Shown piece after piece: positions 1 to 8,565 of a DNA stretch of 8,617 bases; the stretch's first letter is position 1; each line of letters begins with the position of its first letter. The position numbers and the translations under genes are program-made. The stretch comes from Pseudomonadota bacterium (GTDB taxonomy: Bacteria > Pseudomonadota > Gammaproteobacteria > Steroidobacterales > Steroidobacteraceae): positions 1 through 8,617 of the forward strand of contig JAKADE010000097.1 in assembly GCA_021820785.1 (NCBI GenBank), read 5' to 3'. Below the pieces are notes generated by a model. It was not told where the DNA came from, did not search any database, and worked only from the letters and a program-made list of their open reading frames with translations.

Positions 1-137
1 CCCGGCCGCACGACGGCGACCTGACCTTCATTATCTCATTAATTTTCATGATGTTGCGAGATGACGCCCTGCCCGGACCCCCGGTTCGGTCCCCGGGGCG
101 GACCACGCGCAGCGCCCCAGGGGTCTGCCGGCGGGCC

Positions 138-1350
138 CTACCGCGACGACGCCACCGCCCGAGCGGCTCGCGAGTTCCGGCATTCGCGTTTGGGACCGCG
201 CCTCAGGCCGGCAATCTGCAGTCGGCCCGCCCGCCGGACGATGGAAAATACTTGCGCGTGTGCCAGGAACTCGGCGTTCAGGCACAGCGTCTGCTGCGCA
301 CTCGGACCCGTCAGCGTCCAGGCCCCCAACTCCCCGAGGTTCCCCGGACCGCCTGGCGCGAACGGCCCCCCCTCGGCCGTGACCGGCCCGGCACATCCGA
401 TGCAACGCGCCGCGAAGGCGCGCCAGGGCGTCCGGTGCCACCAGGGGGCCGACCGGACGGCAGCGAAAGGCGCGTCCATCGAAGGCATCGGCGAGATCGA
501 GTGCCGGTGCCAGACTGCGGGCCGCGCCGAGGCGCGCACCGTTGCGCTCCAGACCGATGGTGATGGCCACTTGTCGGCCTACGCAGCCGCCACACGACCA
601 GAATGAGTGGAATGCCGTCTTGGCATGCAGGATGAGCCGGCGGCGGCCCACCCGCACCACGAGCGGTTCATCGGCCATCTGCGCCAGGTTGAGCGCCGCG
701 AGCGGTCTGGCGCTGCGCCCGTTCCAGCGCCACACGGAGACCTGGAAGCCCTGCGTTGCCCCGGCCGCCTGCGCGAAAGTGCCCACCACCGCGAACCGCC
801 GATCGCCGTTGGCCGCCGCCGGCAGGCGCAACAGCCGTGCACTCAGGGGGCGGCTGGAGTGCGTCACCCAATCCATCAACTGTATCGGCGCGTGAGGCGC
901 CCGCCATGACGCGGGATTGCCGATGTCCAGGGCCGTGACATAGCCGCCCGCAGCAGTGCGGCGCAGAATGAAAAAAGTCCCCAGGTCGTCGATGCCGGCA
1001 CTGAACACGACGCTGTTCGGGTCGAGACGCATCCCGGACACTCCGAGCGATCGGGATGAGAAATCTCGCCGCGCCTCGCGTTCGATCTGCCGCACACTCG
1101 CGCCTGCGGCCAGTCGTGCCGCCGCCCAGCGCCGCGTCACGCGCCACAGCACCGTCAGGCGGGCCGTCGAGCCGGCACGATCCTCGAGTGCGGTACCTAT
1201 TGGATTGATACGCCGGAGGACCTCCCTCGCGGCGACCCGGACGGCCCTGGCAGACCCGGCCGCAGGGGGTGCCGCCGCCGCAGCCGGCAGCGCCCCGGCG
1301 ATCAGCACCGCGAGCCCCCGCAGGCTCACAGGAGTCCGCCCCAGATTCAC
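138..1350 (-). pseudogene. Putative exported protein of unknown function, reading frame apparently shifted near its C-terminal third
   Basis: I do not recognise the family. The N-terminus looks like a Sec signal peptide: basic residues (R5, R12 from the GTG start), a hydrophobic LAVLIAGAL stretch, then an Ala-rich cleavage region. The mature part has alternating hydrophobic segments (FFILRR, RFAVVGTF, QVSVWRW, RRLILHAK), suggesting a beta-rich secreted or periplasmic protein, and a CxxC pair (SCGGC) that could be a disulfide or metal site. The opening frame has good GC-rich codons down to about 480-400, then deteriorates. From there to a TAG at 138-140 the neighbouring frame has the better codons and sequence (for example LGELGAWTLTGPS, LCLNAEFLAHAQVFSIV). 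One extra base, or two missing, would explain this. If unshifted, the first frame runs to a TGA at 46-48. Start: GTG at 1350 or TTG at 1356; no strong ribosome site. It begins 15 bases after the ssb stop on the same strand, so it may be read from the ssb transcript. Confidence 0.55.
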
Positions 1351-1365
1351 GCTCAAATCATTGAT

Positions 1366-1842
1366 TTAAAACGGAATATCGTCGTCGAAATCCGTTCCTT
1401 CGCCGCCGGAACTGCCGCCGCCCGCATTGCCGGTGCTCTGGCCGTAGTCGGTATTCTCGCGCGGCGGCGCGCCACCGCCCGAACCGCCGCCACCGCCACC
1501 ACCGCCGCGGCCGCCGAGCATCTGCATGTCGTTCGCGACGATCTCCGTGGTGTAGCGCTCGTTGCCCTGCTTGTCCTGCCACTTGCGGGTGCGCAGGCTG
1601 CCCTCGATGTAGACCTGCGAGCCCTTGCGCAGATACTCGCTCGCCACCTCGGCCAGACGCCCGAACAGCGCGACGCGGTGCCATTCGGTCCGCTCCTGCT
1701 GCTCGCCGCTTTGTTTGTCGCGCCACGACTCGGTGGTCGCGATGCGCAGGTTCGCCACCGAAGCGCCCGAGGGCATGGCGCGCGATTCCGGGTCAGCGCC
1801 CAGATTGCCGATGATGATGACCTTATTGACCCCACGCGCCAT
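1366..1842 (-). CDS. ssb: Single-stranded DNA-binding protein SSB
   Basis: SSB coats single-stranded DNA during replication, recombination and repair, and recruits partners through its C-terminal tip. The 158-residue product opens [19 protein letters not shown] and has an OB-fold to about residue 110. W40, W54, F60 and W88, the stacking aromatics known from E. coli SSB, sit at identical positions. A Gly-rich linker follows (eight consecutive Gly at 113-120, more at 122-124 and 141-147), then the acidic tip DFDDDIPF at 151-158, the docking site for SSB partners. The ATG at 1842 is chosen over upstream in-frame starts because family homology begins exactly there and GGAGGG lies seven bases upstream. 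It is divergent from uvrA, as in E. coli. The exported-protein gene follows closely on the same strand. Confidence 0.98.
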   Translation of the reverse strand: MARGVNKVIIIGNLGADPESRAMPSGASVANLRIATTESWRDKQSGEQQERTEWHRVALFGRLAEVASEYLRKGSQVYIEGSLRTRKWQDKQGNERYTTEIVANDMQMLGGRGGGGGGGGSGGGAPPRENTDYGQSTGNAGGGSSGGEGTDFDDDIPF

Positions 1843-1849
1843 GAGCAAA

Positions 1850-1855
1850 CCCTCC
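1850..1855 (-). promoter_or_regulatory. Shine-Dalgarno of ssb
   Basis: Read on the minus strand this is GGAGGG, seven bases before the ssb ATG, a near-ideal ribosome site that decides the start. It forms one arm of an inverted repeat with CCCTCC at 1862-1867. Confidence 0.8.
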
Positions 1856-1867
1856 GGAAAAGGAGGG
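1850..1867. repeat. Inverted repeat CCCTCC-6-GGAGGG over the ssb leader
   Basis: Plus-strand CCCTCC (1850-1855), a six-base spacer GGAAAA, then GGAGGG (1862-1867): a perfect six-base inverted repeat. In an ssb transcript starting upstream of 1867 it would pair the SD with the other arm. A transcript starting near 1862, as the candidate promoter predicts, would lack most of the second arm. It could also be a DNA-level operator just downstream of the -10. Confidence 0.6.
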
Positions 1868-1868
1868 C

Positions 1869-1897
1869 ATTGTAGACGGGCGGAACGCCGAGGCGAA
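1869..1897 (-). promoter_or_regulatory. Candidate sigma-70 promoter of ssb
   Basis: On the minus strand TACAAT (1869-1874) matches the -10 consensus at five of six bases. Seventeen bases upstream is TTCGCC (1892-1897), a weak -35 (three of six). Transcription would start near 1862, leaving a leader of about 20 bases that contains the SD sequence. Assigned by eye only. Confidence 0.5.
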
Positions 1898-1971
1898 GCA
1901 CGGCAGGCGATGAGAGCGTACATAAAGTCCGCCGGCACCTCGGGGGGGCGCAGCCCGCTGGACAAGGCGCG

Positions 1972-1977
1972 TACACT
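1972..1977 (+). promoter_or_regulatory. Weak candidate -10 element for uvrA
   Basis: TACACT (four of six to the -10 consensus) ends eight bases before the uvrA ATG, so transcription from it would start almost at the start codon and give a nearly leaderless message. No good -35 is seen 17 bases upstream. A rival -10-like TACATA lies at 1919-1924, also without a clear -35. Low certainty. Confidence 0.2.
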
Positions 1978-1985
1978 GGGTGGTC

Positions 1986-4829
<2,844 letters not shown>

Positions 4830-4831
4830 AA

Positions 4832-4877
4832 CACACGGCCCGGGCGGTGCGCGTGAGCGCGCCGCCCGGGCCGCGTG
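4832..4877. terminator. Long hairpin shared by convergent uvrA and lipoprotein genes
   Basis: Arms 4832-4852 and 4857-4877 pair over 21 positions, with one A/C mismatch and one T/G wobble, around a GTGA loop. The core is CGGCCCGGGCGG against CCGCCCGGGCCG. On the minus strand the hairpin is followed by TTTT (4828-4831, overlapping the uvrA stop), so it fits an intrinsic terminator for the lipoprotein gene. On the plus strand it begins two bases after the uvrA stop but lacks a T tract, so it may act there mainly by stabilising the mRNA end or with Rho. Confidence 0.75.
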
Positions 4878-4919
4878 CAGCTGAAGTCAGCCGGGGTCGT
4901 GACCCCTGCAGACGACGGC

Positions 4920-5201
4920 TTACTTCTTCTTCGGCGGGGTCTTCGTCGAAGAAGAGTTGTCGCTGCCGGTCGCGGCCGGCGGCGTCGTGGTGCTGCTGCC
5001 CGAGCTGCTGCCCGTGTCAGAGCTGCCGCTGGTGCTCGGCGGCGTGGTGGTGCTCGTGCCGGAAGCGGCCGGCGCGGCGCTGCTGGAAGAGGCCGGCGGC
5101 GTGGCAGCCGGAGCGTTCGCCGACTGGTTGGACGGCTGCTTGGCGCAGGCGGTCAAGAGCACTGCGGCGGCAAGCGCGCTAAGAGCAACTTTCGTATTCA
5201 T
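4920..5201 (-). CDS. Small low-complexity lipoprotein with Thr-Pro-Pro units
   Basis: The function is unknown. The 93-residue product has a lipoprotein signal: MNTK, a hydrophobic SALAAAVL segment, and lipobox L16-T17-A18-C19, so C19 should be lipidated and the protein membrane-anchored. D or G does not follow the Cys (it is A20), which in enterobacteria would favour the outer membrane. The mature part is almost entirely Ser, Thr, Pro, Ala and Gly. TPP recurs at 34-36, 53-55, 73-75 and 88-90, spaced 19, 20 and 15 residues, and the protein ends in KKK. This suggests a disordered spacer, perhaps with a basic wall- or polyanion-binding end. I chose ATG at 5201 because the signal peptide starts there; GGGG about eight bases upstream is a weak ribosome site. 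The GC-rich repetitive DNA may expand or contract by slippage. It is convergent with uvrA. Confidence 0.8.
   Translation of the reverse strand: MNTKVALSALAAAVLLTACAKQPSNQSANAPAATPPASSSSAAPAASGTSTTTPPSTSGSSDTGSSSGSSTTTPPAATGSDNSSSTKTPPKKK
4978..5054. repeat. Imperfect 60-base direct repeat inside the lipoprotein gene
   Basis: GGCGGCGT.GTGGTGCT occurs at 4978-4994 and again at 5038-5054, differing at one base and exactly 60 bases apart, that is 20 codons in frame. It encodes the two STTTPP units. A shorter related GGCGGCGTGG lies near 5095-5104. The spacing suggests internal duplication. Confidence 0.6.
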
Positions 5202-5513
5202 CGATAGTACCCCGGTGGAATGAGAGCTTTCAGAGGAAAAGAACAACTTTTGAACGAGTTATAGTCGTTCCGCGAGTCCTTCACGGGTCGCGCGGTCAAG
5301 GATTTTATAGGTTAATAATCTGATTTGAAACCGTCCCCCTGTCGCCGGATGACGACAGCTGGGATTTCCCCGATCCAGCGGGGCTGCGGAAGGCCGATAT
5401 CACTGCTGCGGCAGATCAGGCAGCATCCCTTGCTTGGATCGACCCAAGGCGTCCCCCGCAAGTTCCGCCCCGGGTCGTAAAATGCGGCTCCTACTCATTG
5501 ACGAGCACCCTCC
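5202..5513. other. Intergenic region with AT-rich island between divergent lipoprotein and pepQ genes
   Basis: No convincing gene is seen. About 5225-5335 is markedly richer in A and T than the rest of the window and should hold promoters. On the minus strand TATAAC (5258-5263) and TATAAA (5304-5309) are -10-like elements for the lipoprotein gene, neither with a good -35. On the plus strand TAAAAT (5478-5483) is a -10-like element 30 bases before the pepQ ATG, also without a clear -35. Small inverted repeats occur: TGCTGC/GCAGCA (5404-5409/5420-5425) and a five-base CTTGG/CCAAG pair just after it. A 43-codon open frame at 5349-5480 has no ribosome site and is not called. Confidence 0.5.
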
Positions 5514-6878
5514 ATGCCCGCATCCCCTGCTGCACCCGTTTCCCGCGCCGAGCCGCTGGCCGCGCTCTTCGGCCCGCATCTGACGGGATTGTGCCAACGC
5601 ACGGCCGCCGCACTGGAGGCCTGCGGCCATGCGGCTCTGCTGGTGCATTCCGGCTCCCTGCTGCCGGTGTTCCAGGACGACCGGACCTATCCGTTCGAGG
5701 CGAACGCGCCATTCAAGGTCTGGAGTCCCCTCGATGTCCCGGATTGCTTCATCCATTTTGAGCCGGGCCGGCGCCCGCGTCTCCTGTTCCACAGTCCGAC
5801 CGACTACTGGTACAAGGCGGCGGCCCTGCCGCAGGACTACTGGACGGCGCACTTTGAGATCGTGCCCTGCCCGGACCTGACGGCCGCTCGCGCCGCGCTG
5901 CCGCGCGATCTCGCCCGCACCGCCTATCTCGGCGAAGATTTCGGGAACCTCGCCGAGTGGGGCGTCGGAGCGGTCAATCCCCCGCGGCTGATGCGTCACC
6001 TGGACTTCCATCGGGCGCTGAAGAGCCCCTATGAACTCGCCTGCCTGCGCGCAGCAAACCGGCTGGGCGTGCGCGGCCATCTGGCGGCCGAGCGGGTCTT
6101 CACTGCGGGCGGATCGGAGTTCGACATCGCATTGGCATTCCTGGCGGCCTGCGGACAGCGCGAGCAGGAACTGCCCTACAACCCCATCATCGCCCTGAAC
6201 GAAAATGCTGCGGTGCTGCATTACCAGATGCTCGAGCGGCAGCGGCCAGAGCCGCGCCGCTCGCTGCTGATTGACGCCGGCGCGGAGTTCGGCGGTTATG
6301 CGAGCGACATCACCCGCACCTATGCCGCCGCGGCGGGCGATTTTGCGGACCTGGTCGGACAGATGGACAGCCTGCAGCAGACGCTGTGTGCACAGGTGCG
6401 CGCCGGAGTTGACTGGCGAGAGGTGCACCTGCAGTCGCACCGGCTGGTGGCCCAGGTCCTGCGGGACGCCGATCTGATCGGCTGCGGGGTCGAGGAAGCG
6501 CTCGCCAGCGGCGTCACGCGGGTGTTCCTGCCGCATGGCATCGGCCATCTGCTGGGCCTCGAAGTGCATGACGCCGGAGGCTTCATGCGCGCACCGGAAG
6601 GCGGGGATATCGAACGGCCCGAGGGCCACCCCTATCTGCGCCTGACCCGCACGCTCGAAGCCGGCTTCGTGGTGACCATGGAGCCCGGCCTGTATTTCAT
6701 CGAGCCGCTGCTCACCGCGGCCCGGGCGGATGCACGCGGACGGCTGATTCACTGGCCGCGCGTCGAGGCGCTGCGTCCGTTCGGGGGTATCCGCATCGAG
6801 GACGATCTGGCGGTGACTGCGACCGGGTGCGAGAACCTCACGCGCGATGCCTTCGCGCTGGAGTCTGCGGTCCGCTGA
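5514..6878 (+). CDS. pepQ: Xaa-Pro dipeptidase (prolidase), PepQ type
   Basis: Prolidase (M24B family) hydrolyses dipeptides with a C-terminal proline, finishing cytoplasmic peptide turnover; PepQ enzymes are also known to act on some organophosphate esters. The 454-residue product has an N-terminal creatinase-like domain to about residue 165 and a C-terminal pita-bread catalytic domain. All five dimetal ligands are visible in their motifs: D254 (LLIDAG), D265 (YASDITRTY), H341 (LPHGIGHLLG), E390 (TMEPGLY) and E429 (GIRIEDD). H236 in AVLHY fits the conserved substrate-side His. The HGIGHLLGLEVHD signature and a length close to the 443 residues of E. coli PepQ favour PepQ over PepP. ATG at 5514 fits the family start; there is no clear SD sequence. 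It stands alone on the plus strand, divergent from the lipoprotein gene and convergent with the cupin gene. Confidence 0.95.
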   Translation: MPASPAAPVSRAEPLAALFGPHLTGLCQRTAAALEACGHAALLVHSGSLLPVFQDDRTYPFEANAPFKVWSPLDVPDCFIHFEPGRRPRLLFHSPTDYWYKAAALPQDYWTAHFEIVPCPDLTAARAALPRDLARTAYLGEDFGNLAEWGVGAVNPPRLMRHLDFHRALKSPYELACLRAANRLGVRGHLAAERVFTAGGSEFDIALAFLAACGQREQELPYNPIIALNENAAVLHYQMLERQRPEPRRSLLIDAGAEFGGYASDITRTYAAAAGDFADLVGQMDSLQQTLCAQVRAGVDWREVHLQSHRLVAQVLRDADLIGCGVEEALASGVTRVFLPHGIGHLLGLEVHDAGGFMRAPEGGDIERPEGHPYLRLTRTLEAGFVVTMEPGLYFIEPLLTAARADARGRLIHWPRVEALRPFGGIRIEDDLAVTATGCENLTRDAFALESAVR

Positions 6879-6896
6879 TCGGCACCCCGCCTAGAG

Positions 6897-6931
6897 CTGC
6901 CGCCGGTTCCGCTTCAGCGGACCGGCGGCAG
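6897..6931. terminator. Hairpin at the pepQ/cupin convergent junction
   Basis: CTGCCGCCGGTTCCGC (6897-6912) pairs with GCGGACCGGCGGCAG (6917-6931) around a TTCA loop, giving 15 pairs with one bulged T. It starts 18 bases after the pepQ stop. One arm encodes the last codons of the cupin gene and the loop contains its TGA (6914-6916). Neither strand has a T tract after it, so intrinsic termination is uncertain; end protection or Rho-assisted stopping is possible. Confidence 0.5.
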
Positions 6932-7384
6932 ATATGGCGTTCCGTCCTGATGACGATAACGACGGTCGCCTGGGGCCAGCTTCAGATCGATATCCGGGTA
7001 CTCCACGGCGTCGTGCGCCGGATCGCGGCTGCCGACTTCGAGCAGTACGGCCTCGGCACCGGAACGGTTCTGCAGGTGGTGACCGTCGGCCTCCCCGGCT
7101 TTGAACGCGGCGCACTCCCCGGGGTGCAGCACCTGCTCACCCGTCCCGCTCACGAGCACGACCTCCCCCTGCAGCACGTAGACGAACTCGTCCTCCGCGC
7201 TGTGCCAATGGCGCTGACTGGACCAGGCGCCCGGCGGCAGTTTCAGCAGATTCACGCCGAATTGCGTCAGACCGCCCAGATCCCCCAGCCGCCAGCGCTG
7301 GCGCCCACGGCAAGGTTCGTCGTAGGGCGCCGGATAGCCGCTACCGAGCGTCGGAGACGTCCCGGTCGGATCGATTTTGCTCAT
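6914..7384 (-). CDS. Single-domain cupin protein (COG3837-like)
   Basis: This 156-residue protein has one cupin barrel; the biochemical role is not known. Motif 1 is clear: PPGAWSSQRHWHSAEDEFVYVLQG (residues 50-73, split here as PPGAWSSQ / RHWHSAEDE / FVYVLQG), giving likely metal ligands H59, H61 and E66. Motif 2 reads FKAGEADGHHLQN (94-106), with H102 or H103 as the fourth ligand; a Lys stands where most cupins have Pro. The C-terminal segment EYPDIDLK and DGTPY matches my memory of the COG3837 group of small cupins, but this is recall rather than a search. ATG at 7384 is chosen because an upstream in-frame extension is Arg-rich and implausible, and GGAG lies nine bases before it. An extended -10-like TGCTACGCT lies upstream (minus strand, 7426-7434) without a good -35. 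It is downstream of mscL on the same strand but 131 bases away, so cotranscription is possible, not shown. Confidence 0.85.
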   Translation of the reverse strand: MSKIDPTGTSPTLGSGYPAPYDEPCRGRQRWRLGDLGGLTQFGVNLLKLPPGAWSSQRHWHSAEDEFVYVLQGEVVLVSGTGEQVLHPGECAAFKAGEADGHHLQNRSGAEAVLLEVGSRDPAHDAVEYPDIDLKLAPGDRRYRHQDGTPYLPPVR

Positions 7385-7515
7385 GGCGAGGCTCCGCGAG
7401 GGGCGGACACACCGCCGCCTCCGGCAGCGTAGCACCGCACCAAGGGGTCCCGCAGGCGCGCCCGCCGTCGCTCAGGTGCACGGCCGACCGCATCGCGCTT
7501 GCCGGAGCCGGCGCC

Positions 7516-7914
7516 TCAGCGCTTGGCGAGCAGGTCGCGGATCTCCCCGAGCAGTTCCTCGGACTTCGTCGGCGGCGGCGGAACGGCCGGCGCCGGTGCC
7601 GGAGCGCGCTTGAGCCGGTTGATCAGCTTCACGACGAAGAAGATCGCGAGTGCGATCAGCACGAAATCGAAGACGGTCTGAATGAACAGGCCGTACTCCA
7701 GCATGACCGGCTTGCCCTGGGGGCTGGAACCGATCTGCACGGCGAGTTTGTTGAAACTCACCCGGCCGATGATCAGGCCGAGCGGCGGCATGATGACATC
7801 CGCCACCAGCGAACTGACGATCTTCCCGAACGCCGCGCCGATGACCAGGCCGACCGCCATGTCGACCACATTGCCCTTGATGGCAAATTCTTTGAATTCG
7901 GAAGCAAGGCTCAC
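7516..7914 (-). CDS. mscL: Large-conductance mechanosensitive channel MscL
   Basis: MscL is the pentameric inner-membrane channel that opens under membrane tension and releases solutes on hypoosmotic shock. The 132-residue product is close to the 136 of the E. coli protein. It has the N-terminal amphipathic helix ([10 protein letters not shown], 6-15), pore helix TM1 (about 16-45, with gate residue G22 and the IMPPLG end at 41-46), a periplasmic loop, TM2 (about 74-99) and a C-terminal helix ending [14 protein letters not shown]. The linker before that helix is unusually Pro/Ala-rich ([13 protein letters not shown], 103-115). The start is GTG at 7914, where homology begins (MSLASEF); AAGAGGTG sits eight to nine bases upstream. 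It lies 127 bases after rplQ on the same strand, separated by an intrinsic terminator, so it probably has its own promoter. Confidence 0.97.
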   Translation of the reverse strand: MSLASEFKEFAIKGNVVDMAVGLVIGAAFGKIVSSLVADVIMPPLGLIIGRVSFNKLAVQIGSSPQGKPVMLEYGLFIQTVFDFVLIALAIFFVVKLINRLKRAPAPAPAVPPPPTKSEELLGEIRDLLAKR

Positions 7915-7947
7915 GGCCGAGCACCTCTTGCGGGTGGATGAACCTAG

Positions 7948-7976
7948 AGCGTAGCCGAACGCCGCGAAGTGCGCAA
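7948..7976 (-). promoter_or_regulatory. Candidate promoter of mscL
   Basis: On the minus strand TTGCGC (7971-7976, four of six to the -35 consensus) is separated by exactly 17 bases from TACGCT (7948-7953, three of six to the -10). Transcription would start near 7941, leaving a leader of about 27 bases with the SD at 7924-7929. The -35 overlaps the T tract of the rplQ terminator. Confidence 0.4.
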
Positions 7977-8016
7977 AAACGGCAACGGCCGGTCGGCTTG
8001 CGCCGACCGGCCGTTG
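7975..8016 (-). terminator. Intrinsic terminator of the rpoA-rplQ operon
   Basis: CAACGGCCGGTCGGC (7983-7997) and GCCGACCGGCCGTTG (8002-8016) form a perfect 15-pair stem with a four-base loop. On the minus strand three bases separate it from TTTTT (7975-7979). It begins 25 bases after the rplQ stop. Stem, loop and T tract are all as expected of a Rho-independent terminator. Confidence 0.9.
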
Positions 8017-8041
8017 GGAGCCGCTGCTCTGTGCTCGCGCC

Positions 8042-8551
8042 TCAGGCCGTCTTGGCCTTGCGGCGCCGCGGGGCCTTCTTAGTCTCGTCGCTCGCCACCG
8101 CCGCTTCAGCCGGGGCCTCTGCCGCGGTCTCACTCTTCGGCGCCGCGCGCTTGCGGGTCTTCTTCGGCTCCGGTGCGGGAGCGCTCGCCGCCGCCGGTCC
8201 ATCGACCAGCTGCATCAGCGCCATGGGCGCGGAGTCGCCCGGACGCGGGTTCATGCGCAGGATGCGCGTGTATCCGCCCGGACGGGACTTGAAGCGCGGG
8301 CCGAGATCGCTGAAGAGCTTCTCGACGATGGCCGCATCGCGCAGACGGGCAAACGCCAGCCGCCGGTTCGCATCCCCATCGGTCTTGCCGAGAGTGATCA
8401 GCGGCTCGACGACGCGCCGAAGCTCCTTGGCCTTCGGCAACGTGGTGCGGATCGTCTCGTGACGCAGGAGCGAAACGCTCATGTTGCGCATCAGCGCGTG
8501 CCGGTGCGAGCTGTTGCGGGACAGTTGCCGGCCAGTCAGTTGGTGACGCAT
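8042..8551 (-). CDS. rplQ: 50S ribosomal protein L17 with long C-terminal tail
   Basis: L17 binds 23S rRNA near the exit side of the large subunit. Residues 1-117 match the bacterial family throughout: [69 protein letters not shown] and GGYTRILRM. The product is 169 residues against 127 in E. coli. The extra C-terminal part (about 118-169) is Ala/Pro/Glu/Lys-rich, with basic clusters [10 protein letters not shown] and [10 protein letters not shown], and is probably disordered and RNA- or protein-contacting. ATG at 8551 fits the family start; AAGGA at 8561-8565 is the ribosome site and overlaps the rpoA stop. It is the last gene of the alpha operon, cotranscribed with rpoA and followed by an intrinsic terminator. 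Confidence 0.98.
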   Translation of the reverse strand: MRHQLTGRQLSRNSSHRHALMRNMSVSLLRHETIRTTLPKAKELRRVVEPLITLGKTDGDANRRLAFARLRDAAIVEKLFSDLGPRFKSRPGGYTRILRMNPRPGDSAPMALMQLVDGPAAASAPAPEPKKTRKRAAPKSETAAEAPAEAAVASDETKKAPRRRKAKTA

Positions 8552-8560
8552 TGCAGGAAA

Positions 8561-8565
8561 TCCTT
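8561..8565 (-). promoter_or_regulatory. Shine-Dalgarno of rplQ, overlapping the rpoA stop codon
   Basis: Minus-strand TAAGGA combines the rpoA TAA (8564-8566) with AAGGA (8561-8565), nine bases before the rplQ ATG. Ribosomes ending rpoA stop on the rplQ ribosome site, so the two genes are likely translationally coupled. Confidence 0.75.

Noticed and set aside
1..49. Minus-strand ATG at 49 overlapping (ATGA) the unshifted stop of the exported-protein frame, opening MKINEIMKVRS
   Set aside because: Only 16 codons before the window edge, no SD, and AT-rich first codons. The overlap is suggestive of a coupled downstream gene but cannot be supported here.
366..372. Run of seven C as the site of the frame change in the exported-protein gene
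   Set aside because: On the minus strand the second frame already reads better before this run, so the switch appears to lie upstream of it.
48..606. Plus-strand open frames opposite the exported-protein gene
   Set aside because: Arg/Pro-rich, no SD sequence, no motif; the minus-strand frames have better codons and a signal peptide.
1843..1985. Possible LexA/SOS box between ssb and uvrA
   Set aside because: No match to CTGT-8-ACAG on either strand; the nearest partial matches lack the second half-site.
5349..5480. 43-codon plus-strand open frame (MTTAGISPI...) before pepQ
   Set aside because: No ribosome site, mixed third-base composition, no recognisable features.
5400..6752. 450-codon minus-strand open frame opposite pepQ
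   Set aside because: pepQ on the other strand is certain from its metal ligands; the antisense frame has no motif and composition typical of a shadow.
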